From: Alphaproteobacteria bacterium
GTDB taxonomy: Bacteria; Pseudomonadota; Alphaproteobacteria; Micavibrionales; Micavibrionaceae
Reading direction: 5' to 3'
DNA length: 64,000 bases
Assembly: GCA_017999645.1 (NCBI GenBank)
Contig: JAGNLJ010000002.1
Location: 1 to 64,000, forward strand
This document shows positions 27,401 to 35,554 of this stretch, one piece after another; the first letter of the stretch is position 1, and each line of letters starts with the position of its first letter. Below the pieces are notes generated by a model. That model was not told the origin of the DNA and ran no database searches. It was given only the letters and a program-made list of their open reading frames with translations. Position numbers and translations under genes: made by a program.

Positions 27401-27500
27401 CATCATGCTCGCCCGCGCGCAAACGCACCGTGTCCTGCGCGAACGCGCCGGGCACAGATGCAAAAATCAGGAAAAAACTAAATAAAACAACGCGGAACAT
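24405..27500 (-). CDS. Large secreted AMIN-like/TPR protein next to motE
   Basis: A 1031-residue periplasmic protein. Signal peptide ends FASVPGAFAQ (about residue 22). Residues 23-120 form a beta-rich segment resembling an AMIN domain (GYARLVFDMGKSPVYS, NRVVVDIYDPPG). A Lys/Pro/Glu-rich linker follows (about 121-205), then a further beta-rich part, then from about residue 440 helical repeats of the TPR type (GILSLARMHLANGLWAEANG, LINYWLGKVYFDTGDYIKGL), ending in an Ala/Pro-rich tail. It is last in the minus-strand block fliL-fliM-DUF6468-motE, about 95 bases after motE. A role in motor or stator assembly in the periplasm is inferred from position only. Confidence 0.82.
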   Translation of the reverse strand: MFRVVLFSFFLIFASVPGAFAQDTVRLRAGEHDGYARLVFDMGKSPVYSASDNTPGQLVISFSSPATLDDSAYKADPPKNVSAVKVISASPLQVTISLAPGSTTRNFSAGNRVVVDIYDPPGTTKPQKQVEKKPEPKKSEQKKPEPAKVAAAPVAGVAKQTIPEKPPVVIPSTPALPKSQPTAPPNAEDLKKLQQEQVTDAKTGIPAKPNIITLTATKSTGMAVFERDDKIWLVSDQEDLMLSPNVAGPDAVKMMPPGTVLITGGKAYTFPKLGAKAVQGQAGGLLWRVIAAPHDIHIEGIKPIREDDNADQPGGGKLIWDLQEPGRILDVPDPVTGRTLKVVTVNSAKFMSGPPLDFVEFETLQTPVGLVILPKVDDLSVEIVRQKIVVTRPGGLQLMPNKNIATALSFRQAQQKKTAETGQRKLPEKRIFDFNSWQMGGLQVLEHNRNLLLSTLAGKPESEQVEGILSLARMHLANGLWAEANGLLNFAIEELPELETNPEFVALDGASNALGRVSDLALDSLSDKGLNSYPEIGYWKAYVLADLQDWQQAGEVLPKDIEILAYYPEILIARLGLVLSEVALRSGKLAEGEKILKLVEDHGGKLVFQQEAALTYLKGEAARQHKKPAEAITIWTPLTTGKDAMYRAKSGLAIARLKYENKQITAPQAIDALERLRYAWRGDELEALINYWLGKVYFDTGDYIKGLKIMRDAANFSEGTDLGDRILAEMVETFEKLFTGDALLKISGPDAAALYDEFIALSPGGEKGDVIAEKLADHLVTKELLDRAVTLLQGVMNNKMTNKQGAEAYRIATKLAAIELLDGKSVNALSTLGKAKAILDVLPEDQRLPERYQEISLLRARALSQERRPDQALALLHDLPRSKLVNKLRADIAWRAGYWDDAADALGDVVNDEEISLTRPLSPEHTGLLMQRAVALNLASDRIGLANMREKYSDSMAQTDKARVFEVITRARQSGALADRETLMGVVSEVDLFKQFLDNYRASSAPAAPAQAAPAPPADAPPPATTQPATN

Positions 27501-27594
27501 ACCTTAAAAAGCGTGCCACAGGCGCGGTCAAAGGACAAGGGAACAGGATAGCGCCGCCCGTCTTATCCAGAAGGCGAATCCCGGTAATAAAAGG

Positions 27595-28371
27595 CTAGTT
27601 TGCGGGCAGCGAAGGGAGCTGTTTCTGCTCGGCCAGCATGATAGTCATGGTCTTGGCCCGCTCGGGGTTCATGGCGGCCATAATCGGCGAGAGTTTACGC
27701 TCGGACATCCTCGACATGACCTGCATCAGCACGTCGATATCGAGCGTGTCGAAGATACGGGCGGCGTCAGAGGGTTTCATGCCCTCGTAGATTTTAACGA
27801 GGCTGACGATGCGGGCCTGTTCCTCGTCGGATTGTTTCTGAAGAAGTTTCTCAATCTCGCCGCGCAACTGTGCCAGTTCGTTGTATTTTCTGTCTATTTC
27901 CTGCTCGGCGGCACGGAGCAGCGCCTCACGCGTCACCATGTCAGCCTCGCGCTTGTCGAGTTCCTCGCGGCGCTTGCCGAGATTGTCATAGAGCTCGGTG
28001 CGCACGGTGGAAAATTCAGTATCGGAATCGTCGGCATCGACCCAGTCGGGCGTGTCTTCAGCGGGCGGCTTGTCTGCGGCGGTCAGGGGTTTGGCCTCAC
28101 CCTCTTTCGCTTCACCCTCTTTGGCGGCGGTTTCGGTTTTATGCTCGCCCTCGGCGGCAGGCTTTTCCTCTTCGTGTTTGGCCTCTTCTTCATGCTTGGC
28201 TTCGGGGGCGGGCTCTTCTTTTTTCTCAGGCTCGGCGTGAGGCGCATCGGCGGCAACCGCTGAACCGGTTAGCTTAGAAATATCCATGGCCACCTCGGCG
28301 AAGCGCACCGAGAAGGCGAGCATCGCCACGAAAACCAGCAGAGGCAGGATTTTGATATAGCTCAGGTTCAT
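27595..28371 (-). CDS. motE: MotE-like protein (MgtE N-domain type)
   Basis: A 258-residue protein with one N-terminal membrane segment or signal anchor (ILPLLVFVAMLAFSVRFAEV), a long Glu/Ala/Lys-rich linker (about 45-115), a coiled coil (about 130-185, EELDKREADMVTREALLRAA) and a C-terminal helical domain of the MgtE N / FliG-middle type (IYEGMKPSDAARIFDTLDID, MSRMSERKLSPIMAAMNPER). This arrangement is that of MotE, a periplasmic or membrane chaperone for stator-associated proteins in rhizobia. It starts three bases after the DUF6468 stop. Family call is good; the partner here is unknown. Confidence 0.82.
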   Translation of the reverse strand: MNLSYIKILPLLVFVAMLAFSVRFAEVAMDISKLTGSAVAADAPHAEPEKKEEPAPEAKHEEEAKHEEEKPAAEGEHKTETAAKEGEAKEGEAKPLTAADKPPAEDTPDWVDADDSDTEFSTVRTELYDNLGKRREELDKREADMVTREALLRAAEQEIDRKYNELAQLRGEIEKLLQKQSDEEQARIVSLVKIYEGMKPSDAARIFDTLDIDVLMQVMSRMSERKLSPIMAAMNPERAKTMTIMLAEQKQLPSLPAN

Positions 28372-28374
28372 GAC

Positions 28375-28926
28375 CTAGTTCGCACCGCGGCTTGAGGGTT
28401 TCTTACGCAACGCGGCGAACAGTTCTTTTTCCGCCTGGCTCTGCAAATGTTCGGGGACATCCTCTTCTTCACCGACGGGCGCTTCATCGCTGTAATCGCG
28501 GTCATGAATGAAAAAAGCGGGCCGGTCGGTGACGGCAGGCTTGCGCGCAGGTGTAGCGGGAATATTTTTAGCCTGTGCAGCGCCTTGTGGCACGGCGCTG
28601 CCATTTTCGGCGAGCTTTTCGAGGCGCGTGGCGATGTTGTTGGCCGATTCATTTATGATCTGAAGTTCTTCGGCCATCATTTTGGAATCATTTATTATTT
28701 TCTGAAGTTCACGGCCCGAACGGTCGCCCGCCATTTTCAACCCGTCAATCGCCCGCAGCGCCTCGTCGATATTCTTGGAAAGCCGGTCGATGAGCTTGCC
28801 CATGTCCTGACGGTGCTGGCGGAAACTGGCCATGCTCCGGGAGAGCTTGAAGCAGAAGAAAATCGTAAAGCCCAGCGCCACCAGAACGGCAATATCCAGC
28901 ATGATACTCAGAACCTGGCCTGTCAT
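28375..28926 (-). CDS. DUF6468-type membrane coiled-coil protein
   Basis: A 183-residue protein with one N-terminal transmembrane helix (IMLDIAVLVALGFTIFFCFK), a coiled coil (RQHRQDMGKLIDRLSKNIDE to about residue 110) and a low-complexity C-terminal tail. This type of protein regularly sits between fliM and motE in alphaproteobacteria and is annotated DUF6468. It starts 14 bases after the fliM stop. Its function is not established; by position it may join switch and motor assembly. Confidence 0.75.
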   Translation of the reverse strand: MTGQVLSIMLDIAVLVALGFTIFFCFKLSRSMASFRQHRQDMGKLIDRLSKNIDEALRAIDGLKMAGDRSGRELQKIINDSKMMAEELQIINESANNIATRLEKLAENGSAVPQGAAQAKNIPATPARKPAVTDRPAFFIHDRDYSDEAPVGEEEDVPEHLQSQAEKELFAALRKKPSSRGAN

Positions 28927-28940
28927 TTACGCATTCCTTC

Positions 28941-30032
28941 TTACTCGTCCTTTTTCTCGGGCGGTATGTAGGTTTCGATTCTCACGGCGATATTACCCTG
29001 TTTCTGGCCGACAGGGCCGACAAACATCGGGAAGGTGCCGCAGCGTAGTTCAAGCTCGTCTTCCGTCGTGGTGTTCAGCATGACCTGGCTGCCGACCTTC
29101 CAGCGAAGCATGTCGCCGAGAGGAATGAAGACCTCGCCGAGGATTGCCTGGAGCTGGATGTCGGTTTTGTAAAGCTCCTGCGTCAGGTGGCTTTCCCAGA
29201 TGGAGTCGCGGCCGAATTTTTCGCCCATGAACATCTGGAGGAGCAGTTCGCGGATGGGTTCTAACGTCGCGTAAGGAATGAGAACCTCGACGCGGCCGCC
29301 GCGGTCGCCCATATCGACACGAAGGCGTGCGAGAACGCAGGCATTGCCGGATTGCGTGATCGTTGCGAAGCGCGGGTTGGTTTCCATGCGGTCGAGCGTG
29401 AAGCTGACCGGCGAGAGCGGATCGAACGCGGAGGAAAGATCCGAGAGCGTCACCTGGACCATTTTCTCGACGAGTTTCGTTTCAATCGTTGTATAGGGAC
29501 GGCCTTCGACGCGGATCGCGGGTGTTCCCTTACGACCGCCGAGCAGAACATCGACGATGGAATAAATCAGGGCGCTGTCGGTGACGAGCAGGCCGTTGTT
29601 GTCCCACTCTTCCGCCTTAAACACCGAAAGCATCGCGGGCAGCGGGATGGAATTCATGTAATCGCCGAAGCGCACCGTTGAAACCTGGTCGAGAGACACT
29701 TCGACGTTGTCGGTCGTAAGGTTACGCAAGGATGTTGACATCAAACGCACGAGGCGGTCGAAGACGATGTCGAGCATCGGCAGACGTTCGTAATTGACCA
29801 TCGCCGAATTGATGAGCGCCATGACGCCGGAGGACTGGCCAGTGCCGGCGTCTTCATCAAAACCGAGAAGGCTGTCGATTTCCTCCTGGTTGAGGATGCG
29901 GGTTCCGCCCTCCTCGTCCGCAGCGCCGTCAAATGCAGGAACAGCATCGGCAGGCGCACTTGCAGCCTGCAGCATGGCCTTTTCAGCCTCTGTCATCTTT
30001 TCCAGCTCTTCGGCAGGTATTTCGGTGCTCAT
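28941..30032 (-). CDS. fliM: Flagellar motor switch protein FliM
   Basis: C-ring protein that binds phosphorylated CheY and controls rotation. The N-terminal CheY-binding peptide is seen as ILNQEEIDSLLGFDE (about residues 45-60), unusually preceded by some 40 acidic/Ala-rich residues. The CheC-like middle domain contains MLDIVFDRLVRLMSTSLRNL and NSIPLPAMLSVFKAEEWDNN; the SpoA/FliN-like C-terminus includes LTQELYKTDIQLQAILGEVF. Length 363 aa. Follows fliL on the same strand. Confidence 0.96.
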   Translation of the reverse strand: MSTEIPAEELEKMTEAEKAMLQAASAPADAVPAFDGAADEEGGTRILNQEEIDSLLGFDEDAGTGQSSGVMALINSAMVNYERLPMLDIVFDRLVRLMSTSLRNLTTDNVEVSLDQVSTVRFGDYMNSIPLPAMLSVFKAEEWDNNGLLVTDSALIYSIVDVLLGGRKGTPAIRVEGRPYTTIETKLVEKMVQVTLSDLSSAFDPLSPVSFTLDRMETNPRFATITQSGNACVLARLRVDMGDRGGRVEVLIPYATLEPIRELLLQMFMGEKFGRDSIWESHLTQELYKTDIQLQAILGEVFIPLGDMLRWKVGSQVMLNTTTEDELELRCGTFPMFVGPVGQKQGNIAVRIETYIPPEKKDE

Positions 30033-30110
30033 CGTCTAAGATCTGTCTTTATTTAGATGGTCTTTCCGGCATCTGACGCAAGTTCCGTGCCGCTTTTTTC
30101 CATTATAGCA

Positions 30111-30812
30111 CTATTGAATCAGAATTTCCTGAAACAGGACATCCTTGACCTCGACCGGCGCGGCGGCCTGGTTGACGCGCCAGAGTAATTCCATCTGGAG
30201 CCTGTAAATACCGCCGGAGCCGCGCAAATCGCGCACGCGAAGCTCGCGTAGGTAGGTCTGGAACTGGTCAATAACCTTAGGGATGATGGCCTCGACGGCA
30301 CCCTTATCGGCTGCATCCTCAAGCTCGAGCTGGACGGTCAGCCTCAGGTAACGCGGCGTACCGTCGTCGCTGTTCAAATTCACGATCATGGTCGGAATTG
30401 CGACAAAAGAGTCGGACGCGCCGCCTGCTTCGCCATGACCGCCTTTCGCGGCGCCGTGATCGCCTTTTTTAGCGTCTTTTTTCTCGCCGTGGCCGCCCTT
30501 GGCATCTTCACCATGTTCCGCAGCAGCCTTAGCCGCTTCTTCGCACTCGTGATCGCCTTCGGCGCATTCGACGGGCGCTTCCTTGCCGAGCAGGCTGTCG
30601 AGCATACCTGTGAAATACAATCCGGCGCCCGCTCCGATTAACAGAACGACAACCCCGCCAATGATAATTAAAAGTTTCTTTTTACCGCCACCTTCAGCAG
30701 GCGCACCTTCAGCGGGTGCGCCCTCGGCAGCCCCTTCAGCGGCACCTTCCGGTTTTGCTTCACCTTCTTCAGCGTCTTTTTTTTCCGTTTCTTCTTTCTT
30801 TGCCTTGGCCAT
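30111..30812 (-). CDS. fliL: Flagellar stator-associated protein FliL
   Basis: Single-pass inner-membrane protein that supports the stator ring. Cytoplasmic N-terminus rich in Lys, Glu, Ala and Gly (1-47), transmembrane helix LLIIIGGVVVLLIGAGAGLY (about 48-68), then a low-complexity His/Gly/Lys periplasmic linker (about 85-130), then the stomatin-like FliL domain (FVAIPTMIVNLNSDDGTPRY, LRLTVQLELED). With 233 residues it is longer than most FliL because of the two linkers; the His-rich stretch could bind metal. First gene of the block with fliM; no sigma-54 motif was found upstream, so it is probably an early (for example CtrA-type) gene. Confidence 0.92.
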   Translation of the reverse strand: MAKAKKEETEKKDAEEGEAKPEGAAEGAAEGAPAEGAPAEGGGKKKLLIIIGGVVVLLIGAGAGLYFTGMLDSLLGKEAPVECAEGDHECEEAAKAAAEHGEDAKGGHGEKKDAKKGDHGAAKGGHGEAGGASDSFVAIPTMIVNLNSDDGTPRYLRLTVQLELEDAADKGAVEAIIPKVIDQFQTYLRELRVRDLRGSGGIYRLQMELLWRVNQAAAPVEVKDVLFQEILIQ

Positions 30813-31029
30813 GGATGGGTGACTTTCGAGTGATTATTCAAGGGTCTGCAATGTTCAAGAGTATAGAATAAATCACGCCTTCCGTCTAACCGCCGCTGCG
30901 TTATCCACAACAGATAACGGAAAAAATTGCCGTATCTCCTTGGAAATCAATGGTCAAATTTTCCATTTACAGAATTTCAGCAAGAGCGCGGCGTATCCTA
31001 AGCGGCTGTTTTTGATTGTTTTTCCCTTC

Positions 31030-31045
31030 TGGCACAGCCTGTGCA
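31030..31045 (+). promoter_or_regulatory. Sigma-54 promoter of flgF-flgG-flgA-flgH
   Basis: TGGCACAGCCTGTGCA, with GG at 31031-31032 and GC at 31043-31044, ten bases apart. Five of the six -24 bases after the T match the consensus. Predicted start near 31056, about 50 bases before the flgF ATG. Confidence 0.85.
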
Positions 31046-31107
31046 GATTGTCTCGTAACCCGTGCGTCAAGAACACGGCCACACATTGGGTAACAAGGAC
31101 CAAAGGA

Positions 31108-31833
31108 ATGGAAAACAGTATCTATATCGGCCTTTCACGCCAGGTTGTTCTTCGGAACAACATGGACATTATCGCCAACAACGTGGCGAACGTGAATACG
31201 CCCGGCTACCGCGCGCAGAATCTCCTGTTCGCCGAGCACATATCGGACCCGCGCGGCGGGGACGATGAGCTGTCGATGGTGTATGACAAGGGCGAATATA
31301 AAAACACCTTGCCCGGTCCCGTTCATTCGACAGGCAACCCGTTAGACGTTTCGCTTGAAGGCCCTGGCTTTCTCGGCGTCGTCGGACCGGATGGAAAAGT
31401 TTATTACAGCCGCGCCGGAAACTTTATTCTCAACGCCGATGGCGGCTTGATGACTCAAGCCGGCCACCCGGTTGCCGATGCAGGCGAATCGCCGCTGACG
31501 ATCCCGACCAATTCCACCGAAATCCAGATCGACGACAAGGGCATCATCTCGAACCAGGAAGGCCAGATCGGCCAGCTTATGGTCGTGGAGTTCGATAACC
31601 CGCAGAATCTCAAGCCTTACGGCGACAACATGTATGCCACGGATGAAGCGGGCAAACCCTCTGAAGAAACCGTCGTCAAACAGGGCCAGTTAGAGGGCTC
31701 GAACGTTCTCGCCGTGATCGAGATGACGCGCATGATCGAAACGCTGCGGAATTTCCAGTCCATGCAACAGATTTTAACAACCGAAAACGAACGGCTGCGC
31801 ACGGCGATTCAACGCCTGACCCGCCAAAGCTAA
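31108..31833 (+). CDS. flgF: Flagellar basal-body rod protein FlgF
   Basis: Proximal rod protein of 241 residues. The axial N-terminus is IYIGLSRQVVLRNNMDIIAN followed by NVANVNTPGYRAQNLLF; the C-terminus EMTRMIETLRNFQSMQQILT is the family coil. I chose the ATG at 31108, preceded by AAGGACCAAAGGA; the open frame from 30940 would include the sigma-54 promoter and is rejected. First gene of flgF-flgG-flgA-flgH. Confidence 0.95.
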   Translation: MENSIYIGLSRQVVLRNNMDIIANNVANVNTPGYRAQNLLFAEHISDPRGGDDELSMVYDKGEYKNTLPGPVHSTGNPLDVSLEGPGFLGVVGPDGKVYYSRAGNFILNADGGLMTQAGHPVADAGESPLTIPTNSTEIQIDDKGIISNQEGQIGQLMVVEFDNPQNLKPYGDNMYATDEAGKPSEETVVKQGQLEGSNVLAVIEMTRMIETLRNFQSMQQILTTENERLRTAIQRLTRQS

Positions 31834-31856
31834 TTGAAGATTGAAGGAGAAAGACC

Positions 31857-32645
31857 ATGATGAGATCACTTGATATCGGCGCCACCGGGATGCTTGCCCA
31901 GCAGACAAACGTGGACGTCATCTCGAACAACATCGCCAACATGACGACGGCGGGTTACAAGCGTCGCCGCGCCGCGTTCCAGGATTTGATTTATCAAAAC
32001 ATCGATCGTCCCGGCTCGACCTCCTCCGATGCAGGCACAACGGTCCCGACAGGTATTCAGCTCGGTCTCGGCGTTCGCACCGGCGCGGTTTACCGCGAAC
32101 ACGGCCAGGGCGCGATCCGTATTACTGAGAACCCGTTAGACCTCGCGATCACCGGCGAAGGTTTCTTCCAAGTTGCCTTGCCCAGCGGCGAAATTGCCTA
32201 TACGCGCGACGGTACGCTGCAGATGAATGAAAACGGCGAACTGGTTACGATCCAGGGTTTCCTGATCGATCCGGGCATTTCCGTTCCGTCTGACGCGCTG
32301 AACGTTGATATTAACGAGGAAGGCGAAGTCATCGTCCAGATCGCAGGCCAGACAACACCGCAGAACGTGGGCCAGATCCAGCTCGCCAATTTCGTGAACC
32401 CAGCCGGCTTAGATGCTATCGGCGACAATCTTTATTTAGAGACCGACGCTTCGGGATCGCCGACGACCGGCAATCCCGGGCAGGAAGAATTCGGCAGCAT
32501 CCGCCAGGGCGCGATTGAAACTTCGAACGTGAACGTCGTCGAGGAAATCACAAGCCTTATTACCGCGCAGCGCGCGTACGAGATGAATTCGAACGTCATT
32601 TCAACCAGCGACGAGATGCTGCAGACGGTATCGCAGCTTAGGTAA
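31857..32645 (+). CDS. flgG: Flagellar distal rod protein FlgG
   Basis: Distal rod subunit, 262 residues, the normal length. Signature start MRSLDIGATGMLAQQTNVDV and SNNIANMTTAGYKRRRAAFQ; the C-terminus SNVNVVEEITSLITAQRAYE and SNVISTSDEMLQTVSQLR is typical. AAGGAGAAAG precedes two successive ATGs at 31857 and 31860. It lies 23 bases after flgF. Confidence 0.97.
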   Translation: MMRSLDIGATGMLAQQTNVDVISNNIANMTTAGYKRRRAAFQDLIYQNIDRPGSTSSDAGTTVPTGIQLGLGVRTGAVYREHGQGAIRITENPLDLAITGEGFFQVALPSGEIAYTRDGTLQMNENGELVTIQGFLIDPGISVPSDALNVDINEEGEVIVQIAGQTTPQNVGQIQLANFVNPAGLDAIGDNLYLETDASGSPTTGNPGQEEFGSIRQGAIETSNVNVVEEITSLITAQRAYEMNSNVISTSDEMLQTVSQLR

Positions 32646-32658
32646 CAGGGAGAAGTAA

Positions 32659-33603
32659 ATGGTTAGGAAAACGGGTTTTGCAATTCTGATGGTGATCGTG
32701 GCGTTGGCAGGAATAATCATTCTGCCGCAAACCGCCCGCGCCATCAGCCTGAAACAAAACAGTGTCGTCAGCGGCGATACCATCACGCTCGGCGATGTGT
32801 TCCAGGGTTTGCCTGAAAATCATGAAAAAGTGCTCGGCCTCGCGCCGCAGCCGGGACAGGAAATGGTGCTGAATGCCCGCACCCTGCTCCGTATTGCCGT
32901 TGCGCTTGATTTGCCATGGCGCCCAGCAAACTCAGGCGATCACATTGTACTGACACGTGCGGCTTCACTTGTCGACCGCGACATGATCGAGGAAGCGCTT
33001 CGCGTAAACCTTGCCAATGAAGGCATGGCCGGAAAATATAAAATCATCATCCCGGATGCGTCTGCCCAGATCATTCTTTCGCCCGACATCGCGCCCGGCG
33101 TTGAAATCACCGAATTCACGATGAAGCCCGAAACCGGCTGGTTCGAAGCCATGGCTGCCGCGCCTTCTGCCGCAAACCCGGTGAACCGCGTTAAAATCAA
33201 CGGCACAATCCAGAAACTCGTCGATGTTCCCGTTCTTCGCGAGACGCTGAAAGCGGGCGACGTGATCGGCGCACGAGATCTCGATACCATCGAGATGAGC
33301 GAGAAAGAAATCCGCCAGGACATGATTTTGAAAGAAGAGGAAATCGTTGGCATGACGCCGCGCCGCATGACGGCACCCGGCAAACCGCTGAAGACGATTG
33401 ATCTTGAAGCGCCGCAGGTTATTACGCGCGGCGATGTCGTCACCATGCTGTTCCAGAGCGGCGCGATGACCTTGACCGCCAGCGGCAAAGCCATGGAGCA
33501 CGGCGCGAAAGGCGATATCATCCGCGTCGTCAACAACAGCAGCAACAAAACGATTGAAGGCCTCGTGACGGGCGAAAAAGAAGTCACGATAACAAGTTTT
33601 TAG
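32659..33603 (+). CDS. flgA: P-ring assembly chaperone FlgA
   Basis: Periplasmic chaperone for P-ring formation, 314 residues with a signal peptide (VIVALAGIIILPQTARA). The C-terminal SAF-type region is recognisable: VPVLRETLKAGDVIGARDLD, GMTPRRMTAPGKPLKTIDLE, VVTMLFQSGAMTLTASGKAM, and a final RVVNNSSNKTIEGLVTG. It is longer than enterobacterial FlgA because of an N-terminal domain, as in other alphaproteobacteria. Placed between flgG and flgH. Confidence 0.93.
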   Translation: MVRKTGFAILMVIVALAGIIILPQTARAISLKQNSVVSGDTITLGDVFQGLPENHEKVLGLAPQPGQEMVLNARTLLRIAVALDLPWRPANSGDHIVLTRAASLVDRDMIEEALRVNLANEGMAGKYKIIIPDASAQIILSPDIAPGVEITEFTMKPETGWFEAMAAAPSAANPVNRVKINGTIQKLVDVPVLRETLKAGDVIGARDLDTIEMSEKEIRQDMILKEEEIVGMTPRRMTAPGKPLKTIDLEAPQVITRGDVVTMLFQSGAMTLTASGKAMEHGAKGDIIRVVNNSSNKTIEGLVTGEKEVTITSF

Positions 33604-33620
33604 GAGAAAGCGGGTAACTC

Positions 33621-34367
33621 ATGAAACACGGAATTAAAACAGGACTGGCACTTCTCACCTGCTCGGTATTGAGCGGCTGCGGCGCGGCTGACCGGATCGC
33701 CAATATCGGCAAGGCACCGGAAATGGCGAGCATCGTTAACCCGACCACGCAGGAAGGCTACACGCCTGTCAGCCTGCCGATGCCGGCACCGCGCAACGTT
33801 CACCAGGAGCGCAATTCGCTCTGGGCGTCCGACCGCGTTACCTTCTTTAAGGATCAACGCGCGGCCGATGTCGGCGACATTATTACTGTTGTGATCAATA
33901 TCGACGACGAAGCGAAACTCGACAACGAAACCGAGCGCACGAGAAACAGCTCGGAAAGCGCAAGCTTAGACGCGTTAATCGGTCTTGAACAAAGTTTAGA
34001 CAAGCCTTTCCCGCAGGCGATTGACAACACCAACCTCGTCGAAGGCGGCGCGGATTCATCTTCCACGGGTTCGGGATCAATCGACCGTAAGGAAGAAGTC
34101 GAACTGCAACTCGCCGCGCTGGTGACGCAGATTTTGCCGAACGGCAACATGGTGATCGCAGGCAAGCAGGAAGTGCGCGTTAATTTCGAGAAGCGCATTC
34201 TGTCCATCGACGGCGTGATCCGTCCGCAGGACATCACAATCAACAACACGGTTTCCTATGAACAGATCGCCGAGGCGCGCATCACATACGGCGGACAAGG
34301 TCACATCTCCGACGTGCAGCAGCCGCGCTACGGACAACAGCTTTACGACGTGATCTTCCCCTTCTAG
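33621..34367 (+). CDS. flgH: Flagellar L-ring lipoprotein FlgH
   Basis: Outer-membrane L-ring subunit, 248 residues. A lipoprotein signal ends in the lipobox LSGC with Cys20 as the lipidation site. Family motifs: SLWASDRVTFFKDQRAADVG, DIITVVINIDDEAKLDNET, LPNGNMVIAGKQEVRVN and ITYGGQGHISDVQQPRYGQQ. Last gene of the flgF operon, which ends at a strong terminator 85 bases downstream. Confidence 0.97.
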   Translation: MKHGIKTGLALLTCSVLSGCGAADRIANIGKAPEMASIVNPTTQEGYTPVSLPMPAPRNVHQERNSLWASDRVTFFKDQRAADVGDIITVVINIDDEAKLDNETERTRNSSESASLDALIGLEQSLDKPFPQAIDNTNLVEGGADSSSTGSGSIDRKEEVELQLAALVTQILPNGNMVIAGKQEVRVNFEKRILSIDGVIRPQDITINNTVSYEQIAEARITYGGQGHISDVQQPRYGQQLYDVIFPF

Positions 34368-34451
34368 GAGGTTACCCCATCTCCTGTTCCCAATCGCCGC
34401 GGTGACGCGGATAGAAGAGGAAAAGCGTCGTAATATTTACCCAAAACTACT

Positions 34452-34487
34452 CCGGCCCGTGGATAGAAAATCCCGGGCCGGTTTTTT
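34452..34487 (+). terminator. Intrinsic terminator after flgH
   Basis: CCGGCCCG (34452-34459) pairs with CGGGCCGG (34474-34481), with an inner GGAT/ATCC extension, followed by six T. A textbook rho-independent terminator for the flgF-flgH transcript. Confidence 0.9.
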
Positions 34488-34495
34488 ATTCATTT

Positions 34496-34521
34496 GTCAT
34501 CCCCGCGAAGGCGGGGGTGAC
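34496..34521. repeat. Short GTCATCCCC-family palindrome
   Basis: GTCATCCCCGCGAAGGCGGG continued by GGTGAC, a near-perfect hairpin, directly between the flgH terminator and the convergent dksA 3' end. Same family as 17177-17282 and 43280-43352. Confidence 0.7.
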
Positions 34522-34532
34522 AGTAATTTGGA

Positions 34533-34982
34533 TTAATCGTCGCGTTGCGTGCGCTCGAGACGCTCGTGTCGCTCCTGCGCCTCGAGGCTCAGCGTCGCAA
34601 TCGGGCGCGCTTTCAGACGGCCGACGGAAATCGGCTCGCCGGTTTCTTCGCAGAAACCGTATTCGCCCTGATCGATGCGCTCGAGCGCCTGATTGATTTT
34701 TGAAATCAGTTTGCGTTCGCGGTCGCGCGTGCGCAGCTCCAGCGCGTGATCGGTTTCAGCCGATGCGCGGTCTGCTATGTCGGGCTTTTGCAGTTCTGTT
34801 CCCTGCAATGTGATCTCGATCGTTTCACGAGATTCTTTCAGTAGCTCGCTGCGCCATGCAATCAGCTGGCGACGGAAATATTCGAGCATGATCGGATTCA
34901 TGAAGCCCTTTTTGTCCTTTTCAGGATCGTAGTTGGCTGGCACTACAACGTTACTGGAAGCAGCATTCGTACTTGCACTCAC
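34533..34982 (-). CDS. dksA: DksA/TraR-type RNA polymerase regulator
   Basis: A 149-residue RNA polymerase secondary-channel protein that works with ppGpp. The N-terminal coiled coil contains EYFRRQLIAWRSELLKESRE and DRASAETDHALELRTRDRER, with the tip acidic residues expected for DksA. In the globular end (EYGFCEETGEPISVGRLKAR, then PIATLSLEAQERHE) only one of the four zinc cysteines remains; Thr, Ser and Ala occupy the other positions. That pattern is known for alphaproteobacterial DksA and should fold without zinc. It sits between flgH and fliX. Confidence 0.92.
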   Translation of the reverse strand: MSASTNAASSNVVVPANYDPEKDKKGFMNPIMLEYFRRQLIAWRSELLKESRETIEITLQGTELQKPDIADRASAETDHALELRTRDRERKLISKINQALERIDQGEYGFCEETGEPISVGRLKARPIATLSLEAQERHERLERTQRDD

Positions 34983-35062
34983 AAGAAGTCTCCCCTTATG
35001 TCTTCTAAGTTCGCGGAACTAGGAAATATAATCGCGGACAAGGTTGAAAACAACAAAAACCA

Positions 35063-35506
35063 CTAAACAGTTCCGTTGTTATCAAGCACCATGCGCATTT
35101 TGGCCATTTCCACCTGGGCCCGGAGGTCAATCTCGTCCATGATATCGGTCAGGCCCGGATCGGTGATTTTCTCGCGGTGAGAGGCAATTACATCAGCAAT
35201 ATCAATCATATGACCGACAGTGACGCCGCCGGTCAGCATGGCCACACGGAGCTTTTCAAGCTCGCCCAGGATAACCCCCGCCCGCTGTTTCATACGCTTG
35301 CGCGCAGAGCGGGCCGCCGGGTCGTCGGCGCCCTGAAGCGCCAGCAGGGAATCCACGGTGCCAATGGATTGCGTGGTTTTAACCGATTCACCTGAAGCGG
35401 CGCCGGATGCCATGAAATCACCGAACTGGCTTTCGCTTTTTTCGGTTTTTCCTGATTTTTTCGTGTTGGTGGCGCCTTGCGCCTGACCGGGTCCCTGGAC
35501 CTTCAT
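35063..35506 (-). CDS. fliX: Flagellar assembly regulator FliX
   Basis: Regulator that in Caulobacter couples completion of the early flagellar structure to activity of the sigma-54 activator FlbD. The 147-residue protein has a variable basic N-terminus and the family core IGTVDSLLALQGADDPAARS, RKRMKQRAGVILGELEKLRV, LTGGVTVGHMIDIADVIASH and LTDIMDEIDLRAQVEMAKMR. ATG 35506 has AAAGGAT upstream; a TTG two codons earlier is less likely. flbD is 17 kb away in this window. No sigma-54 promoter was seen here. Confidence 0.9.
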   Translation of the reverse strand: MKVQGPGQAQGATNTKKSGKTEKSESQFGDFMASGAASGESVKTTQSIGTVDSLLALQGADDPAARSARKRMKQRAGVILGELEKLRVAMLTGGVTVGHMIDIADVIASHREKITDPGLTDIMDEIDLRAQVEMAKMRMVLDNNGTV

Positions 35507-35554
35507 GAGCAATATCCTTTCTTTGGATTATAGCCCAAAATCCTTACCGGAAAT

